A stretch of DNA of 64,000 nucleotides. Origin: Myxococcales bacterium. Its GTDB lineage: Bacteria; Myxococcota_A; Polyangia; Palsa-1104. Positions 61,036 to 64,000 of this stretch are shown here, in pieces; within the stretch, counting starts at the first letter, position 1, and every line of letters begins with the position of its first letter. The position numbers and the translations under genes were made by a program. A model generated the notes under the pieces. The model was not told where the DNA came from, did not search any database, and was given only the letters and a program-made list of their open reading frames with translations. Where the stretch lies: NCBI GenBank assembly GCA_003170275.1, contig PNAM01000041.1:25336-89335 (forward strand). The letters run 5' to 3'.

Positions 61036-62256
61036 ATGGGGCAGCACAGAGAGATTCCGCGCGACCCTGCGGCTACGATCGTCGACCCGGTGCCGCCGGT
61101 CGACGCGGCGTTGGGCGCGACCGTAGCGGCGGTCACCACGGTCCGGACCGCGGTCCGCAGCACCGTCGACGGGGTCGTGCGCACCACCGTGCTGCCCAAG
61201 AGCCCGACGCTGACCTCCCTGCCGGCGGTGCCGCCGGGCAGCGAGCGCCGCTTCGAGCCGCTGCAGGTGCTCGGCGAGGGCGGCATGGGCGAGGTCACGC
61301 TGGCCGAGGATCGCGACATCCAGCGCAAGGTGGCGGTCAAGCGGCTGCGCTCGGACGCGCGCACGGCGCCGGCGCTGGCTCGCTTCGCCGAAGAGGTGCG
61401 CATCATCGGCCAGCTCGAGCACCCCAACATCACACCGGTCCACGACGTCGGCATCGACGAGGAGGGCCAGCACTACTTCGTGATGAAGTACGTCGACGGC
61501 GAGACGCTCGAATCGATCATCGCCAAGCTCAAGGCCGGCGAGCCCGGCTACGCCGAGCGCTACGGCGCCGACGAGCGGATCGAGATCTTCATCGGCATCC
61601 TCAACGCGGTCCGCTATGCCCACGCGTGCGGCGTCGTGCACCGCGATCTCAAGCCGGCCAACATCATGGTCGGCCGCTACGGCGAGGTCACGGTCGTCGA
61701 CTGGGGAATCGCCAAGAAGCTCGGCGGCGCGGAGACCGATCGCGGGCTGATCGGCACGCCGCTCTACATGTCGCCCGAGCAGGCCGCGGGCGATCACCCG
61801 GCGATCGGCGAGCGCAGCGACATCTACAGCCTGTCGCTGGTGCTGCTCGAGCTGCTGTCGCTCCAACATCCGCTGTCCGGCAAGCCCAACACCGAGGCGG
61901 TGCTCGCCACCCTCGTCACCGACGGCGTCGACACCGGCCTGATGAAGCTGAAGTTCGATCTGGTCGGGGCCGGCGCGCCCGCCGAGTACGCGGCGCTGCT
62001 CTCGCGTGGGCTGCAGCGCGATCCCGCGCGCCGCTTCGGCAGCGTCGACGAGCTCGAGCAGGCGCTCAAGGACGTGCGCGAAGGCAACGTCCCGGTGAGC
62101 TGCCACATCACGCTGACCAAGCGCGCCGCCGGCGAGCTGATTCACTTCATCGATCGCTCGCCGTGGATGTTCACCGCCTTCTTCGTGGCGGCGCTGGCGT
62201 TCTTCGGCGCCGGTTCGTACCTCGCCATCGCCCGGCTGATTAACCTCTTGCGCTAG
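61036..62256 (+). CDS. Transmembrane serine/threonine protein kinase
   Basis: 406 aa. ATG 61036 is chosen because AAAGGAGG lies 7 nt upstream; ATG 61015 is an alternative. Kinase motifs: VLGEGGMGEV glycine loop, VAVKRL, HRDLKPANIMV (catalytic Asp), VDWGIAKK (DFG replaced by DWG, common in these kinases) and GTPLYMSPEQAAGD. A TM segment near the C terminus (MFTAFFVAALAFFGAGSYLAI). The N-terminal 60 residues lack known domains. Pairs with the sigma factor downstream in context. Confidence 0.94.
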   Translation: MGQHREIPRDPAATIVDPVPPVDAALGATVAAVTTVRTAVRSTVDGVVRTTVLPKSPTLTSLPAVPPGSERRFEPLQVLGEGGMGEVTLAEDRDIQRKVAVKRLRSDARTAPALARFAEEVRIIGQLEHPNITPVHDVGIDEEGQHYFVMKYVDGETLESIIAKLKAGEPGYAERYGADERIEIFIGILNAVRYAHACGVVHRDLKPANIMVGRYGEVTVVDWGIAKKLGGAETDRGLIGTPLYMSPEQAAGDHPAIGERSDIYSLSLVLLELLSLQHPLSGKPNTEAVLATLVTDGVDTGLMKLKFDLVGAGAPAEYAALLSRGLQRDPARRFGSVDELEQALKDVREGNVPVSCHITLTKRAAGELIHFIDRSPWMFTAFFVAALAFFGAGSYLAIARLINLLR

Positions 62257-62314
62257 GCCGAGCAGGTTCGTCTTACGGAAGTATCGGCAGCAGACCCCCA
62301 AAAGTTGCTAGTTG

Positions 62315-62333
62315 ATCGCAATAAAAATGCGAT
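62315..62333. repeat. Small inverted repeat upstream of the sigma-factor gene
   Basis: ATCGCA-N7-TGCGAT with an A-rich loop, in an AT-richer gap after the kinase gene. Terminator or operator. Confidence 0.35.
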
Positions 62334-62339
62334 GACTTT

Positions 62340-62387
62340 CAGGTGGATGGTCCAGTGGTCGGGCCAATTGGCTAGAGTAGCCACCTG
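62340..62387. promoter_or_regulatory. Mutually exclusive stem-loops upstream of sigma-factor gene
   Basis: CAGGTGG (62340-62346) can pair with CCACCTG (62381-62387), while TGGCTA-N3-TAGCCA (62369-62383) forms its own hairpin that shares 62381-62383. The two cannot form together. A simple two-state leader is possible but unproven. Confidence 0.3.
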
Positions 62388-62452
62388 CGCGCGCCGAAGT
62401 GCCCGGGGCGGGCGGGTCTTCTGCCGGCACGCTTCGTGCTCACCAGCCGCGC

Positions 62453-63100
62453 ATGCTGACGACCAAGCTCATCCCGGCGCGCAACGGGAATTCGGCGGAA
62501 GAGATCGAGCTGCTGAGCTCGCTGCTGGGTCGGGGAACCGAGGCCGAGCGTCAGACGCGCTGGGCGGCGTTCGTGCACCGCTACGAGCGCCTGATCGCGA
62601 GCTGCGTGCGCAAGGTCTTGCTGCGCTACGGCGCGCTGTTCTCGAGAGAGGACGTCGATGATCTGGTCAACGACGTGTGGGTCACGTTGCTGCGGGAAGA
62701 TCTGAAGAAGTTGCGCCAGTACGACGCCACGCGCGGGCTGCGCATCGCCAGCTTCGTCGGGCTGGTGGCCACCAACGCAACCATCGATCAACTGCGCTCG
62801 CGGCAGGCCGAGACCATCTCGCTCGACTCGCTGATCGAGGACTCGCTCACCACCGCGCCGTCGAGCGAGGCGCCGGGTGACCGGGTCGAGGACCGCGAGC
62901 GGGCCGGGCTGGCCCGGGAGGCGCTGGGCCGGCTGTCGACCGTCGAGCGCGCGTTCGTGGTCGATGTGTTTCATGCCGAGCGCTCGCACGAGGAGCTGGC
63001 GCGGTCGCTGGGCGTTTCCATCAGCACGATCTACAGCCGCAAGTTCAAGCTCTGCGAAAAGCTGGCGCGCATCGTCGCAGGCCTCGAGGCCGGCGCGTGA
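62453..63100 (+). CDS. RNA polymerase sigma factor, sigma-70/ECF type
   Basis: 215 aa from ATG 62453 (frame open to GTG 62399). Region 2 with FSREDVDDLVNDVWVTLL, LRIASFVGLVATNATIDQLR, and region 4 near the C terminus (LSTVERAFVVDVFHAERSHE, ISTIYSRKFKLCEKLARI). No clear ribosome site. Located downstream of the Ser/Thr kinase; phosphorylation-linked control is a guess. Confidence 0.88.
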   Translation: MLTTKLIPARNGNSAEEIELLSSLLGRGTEAERQTRWAAFVHRYERLIASCVRKVLLRYGALFSREDVDDLVNDVWVTLLREDLKKLRQYDATRGLRIASFVGLVATNATIDQLRSRQAETISLDSLIEDSLTTAPSSEAPGDRVEDRERAGLAREALGRLSTVERAFVVDVFHAERSHEELARSLGVSISTIYSRKFKLCEKLARIVAGLEAGA

Positions 63101-63108
63101 GGATGGAG

Positions 63109-63114
63109 TAGAAT
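63109..63114 (+). promoter_or_regulatory. Candidate -10 element with leaderless spacing (63121 gene)
   Basis: TAGAAT, 6 nt, then ATG 63121. Confidence 0.45.
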
Positions 63115-63120
63115 CGGGGG

Positions 63121-64000
63121 ATGCGAGCACCCTGCCTGCTGGTGCTGGTGGTCCTGGCGCTCTCGTCCTGCGGGGACGACGGCGCGAATCCTGGCGACGG
63201 CGGCGGCGACCTGGCCATCGCCGACGGGACGTCCGCTGATTCGAACGGAACGGGCGGCGATGCGGGGCCGCCGCCCATGACCTGCACCCCGTCGATCGTC
63301 GCCGAGTCGACCGCGGCGCCGACCTCGGTGGTCGGCACGGGAACGCCGGCGAGCTGCACCGAGACCGCGTTCACCGACGCCGTGAAGAAGGGCGGCGTGA
63401 TCACGTTCGACTGCGGCGGCGCCGCCACCATCACACTGCACGCGCAGGCGGTGTTGCGCACCGACGCCGACACGGTCATCGACGGCGGCAATCAGATCAC
63501 GCTCGACGGTGGCGGCACGACGCGCCTGCTCTCCTTCAACAGCCCCAACTTTCTGGCCACCTCGACCAAGGTCACGCTGCAGCACTTGACGCTCGCCAAC
63601 GGCAAGACCAGCGGCACCCTGCCGATCGCGACCGTCTCGCCCAACCCGAACAACTGCTCGCAGGGCTACTTCGACGGCGAAGGCGGGGCGGTCTACGTGC
63701 GCGACGGCATCCTGCACGTGATCGACTGCTTGTTCTCGAACAACCAGGCCGAGAAGCTCGGTCCGGACGTCGGCGGCGGCGCGATCTACTCGGTCGGCTC
63801 GCTCGACACCACGGTCGCCGGCAGTCGCTTCGTCGGCAACTCGGGCGCCAACGGCGGCGCGATCGGATCGCTGTTCTCCCATTTCGCGTCCTACAACAAC
63901 CTGTACATGGGCAACCGGGCCCTGGGCGTGGGCGAGAACGGCGATCCCGGCGCGACCGACGGCTGCCCGTGCATTCCGGCGGCGGCGGCGGCGAAGAACG
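63121..64000 (+). CDS. Right-handed beta-helix lipoprotein, 3' truncated by the window edge
   Basis: At least 293 aa, open at the window end. Lipobox LVVLALSSCGDD, Asp/Gly linker, then beta-helix repeats typical of polymorphic outer-membrane or choice-of-anchor proteins: TVIDGGNQITLDGGGTTRLL, GGAVYVRDGILHVIDCLFSN, GGGAIYSVGSLDTTVAGSRF and GANGGAIGSLFSHF. Paired cysteines (TCTPS, ASCTET, FDCGG, DGCPCIP). Probably a surface adhesin or polysaccharide-related protein. Confidence 0.82.
   Translation, partial: MRAPCLLVLVVLALSSCGDDGANPGDGGGDLAIADGTSADSNGTGGDAGPPPMTCTPSIVAESTAAPTSVVGTGTPASCTETAFTDAVKKGGVITFDCGGAATITLHAQAVLRTDADTVIDGGNQITLDGGGTTRLLSFNSPNFLATSTKVTLQHLTLANGKTSGTLPIATVSPNPNNCSQGYFDGEGGAVYVRDGILHVIDCLFSNNQAEKLGPDVGGGAIYSVGSLDTTVAGSRFVGNSGANGGAIGSLFSHFASYNNLYMGNRALGVGENGDPGATDGCPCIPAAAAAKN

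Overview
The window looks like a high-GC chromosome segment from a myxobacterium-like (Myxococcota) organism. The basis is content rather than a database match: many Asp/Gly-rich lipoproteins, long cysteine-module lipoproteins, AgmX/TonB-type C-terminal domains, a TonB-dependent receptor carrying its own TonB-like domain, a Ser/Thr kinase, ECF-type sigma factors and a sigma-54 activator. No ribosomal RNA, CRISPR array or classical IS element was seen.

Layout. 1-4463: a sigma-54 activator cut by the window edge, an AgmX-type protein, MarC, an LRR/SMI1 protein and a DJ-1/PfpI protein. 4538-12317: a tightly packed minus-strand run of seven genes (PHA synthase, acyl-CoA ligase, ketoacyl reductase, lipoprotein, lipoprotein alpha/beta hydrolase, outer-membrane barrel-like protein, second lipoprotein). 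A PhaR regulator lies back to back with it, followed by a second PHA unit (phasin, 77-aa protein, second synthase). 14645-25787: CBS protein, ferredoxin-MBL protein, a large alpha-2-macroglobulin with an apparent frameshift, a DctP-like binding protein and envelope or membrane proteins. 25891-29405: TonB receptor plus lipoprotein. 29432-36017: a 6.5-kb integrated element in a tRNA-Thr gene. It has a 45-bp direct repeat at its ends, a tyrosine integrase, an XRE repressor, an excisionase-like protein, a primase-like zinc-finger protein, iteron-like repeats and several unknown genes. 36139-49495: secreted and envelope proteins, including an ECF sigma/FecR-like pair, an antistasin-like lipoprotein, a predicted ice-binding protein, and a redox group (c-type heme motifs, DUF3570, DUF4266, TlpA, Rieske). 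49734-64000: a G6PD fused to a cNMP-binding domain, a 648-aa cysteine-module lipoprotein, a prolyl oligopeptidase, two TonB-like proteins, GDPD and dimethylformamidase-like lipoproteins, a kinase, a sigma factor and a truncated beta-helix lipoprotein.

How the genes work together. Two PHA loci share a regulator and candidate operators. The first links PHA synthesis genes to surface and outer-membrane proteins, suggesting uptake or turnover of extracellular acyl compounds. Several host genes have a -10-like TAnnnT hexamer exactly 6 nt before the start codon, the geometry expected of leaderless mRNAs. The mobile-element genes use ordinary Shine-Dalgarno sites more often. All functional calls come from reading translated sequence and recalled family motifs; no search was run.
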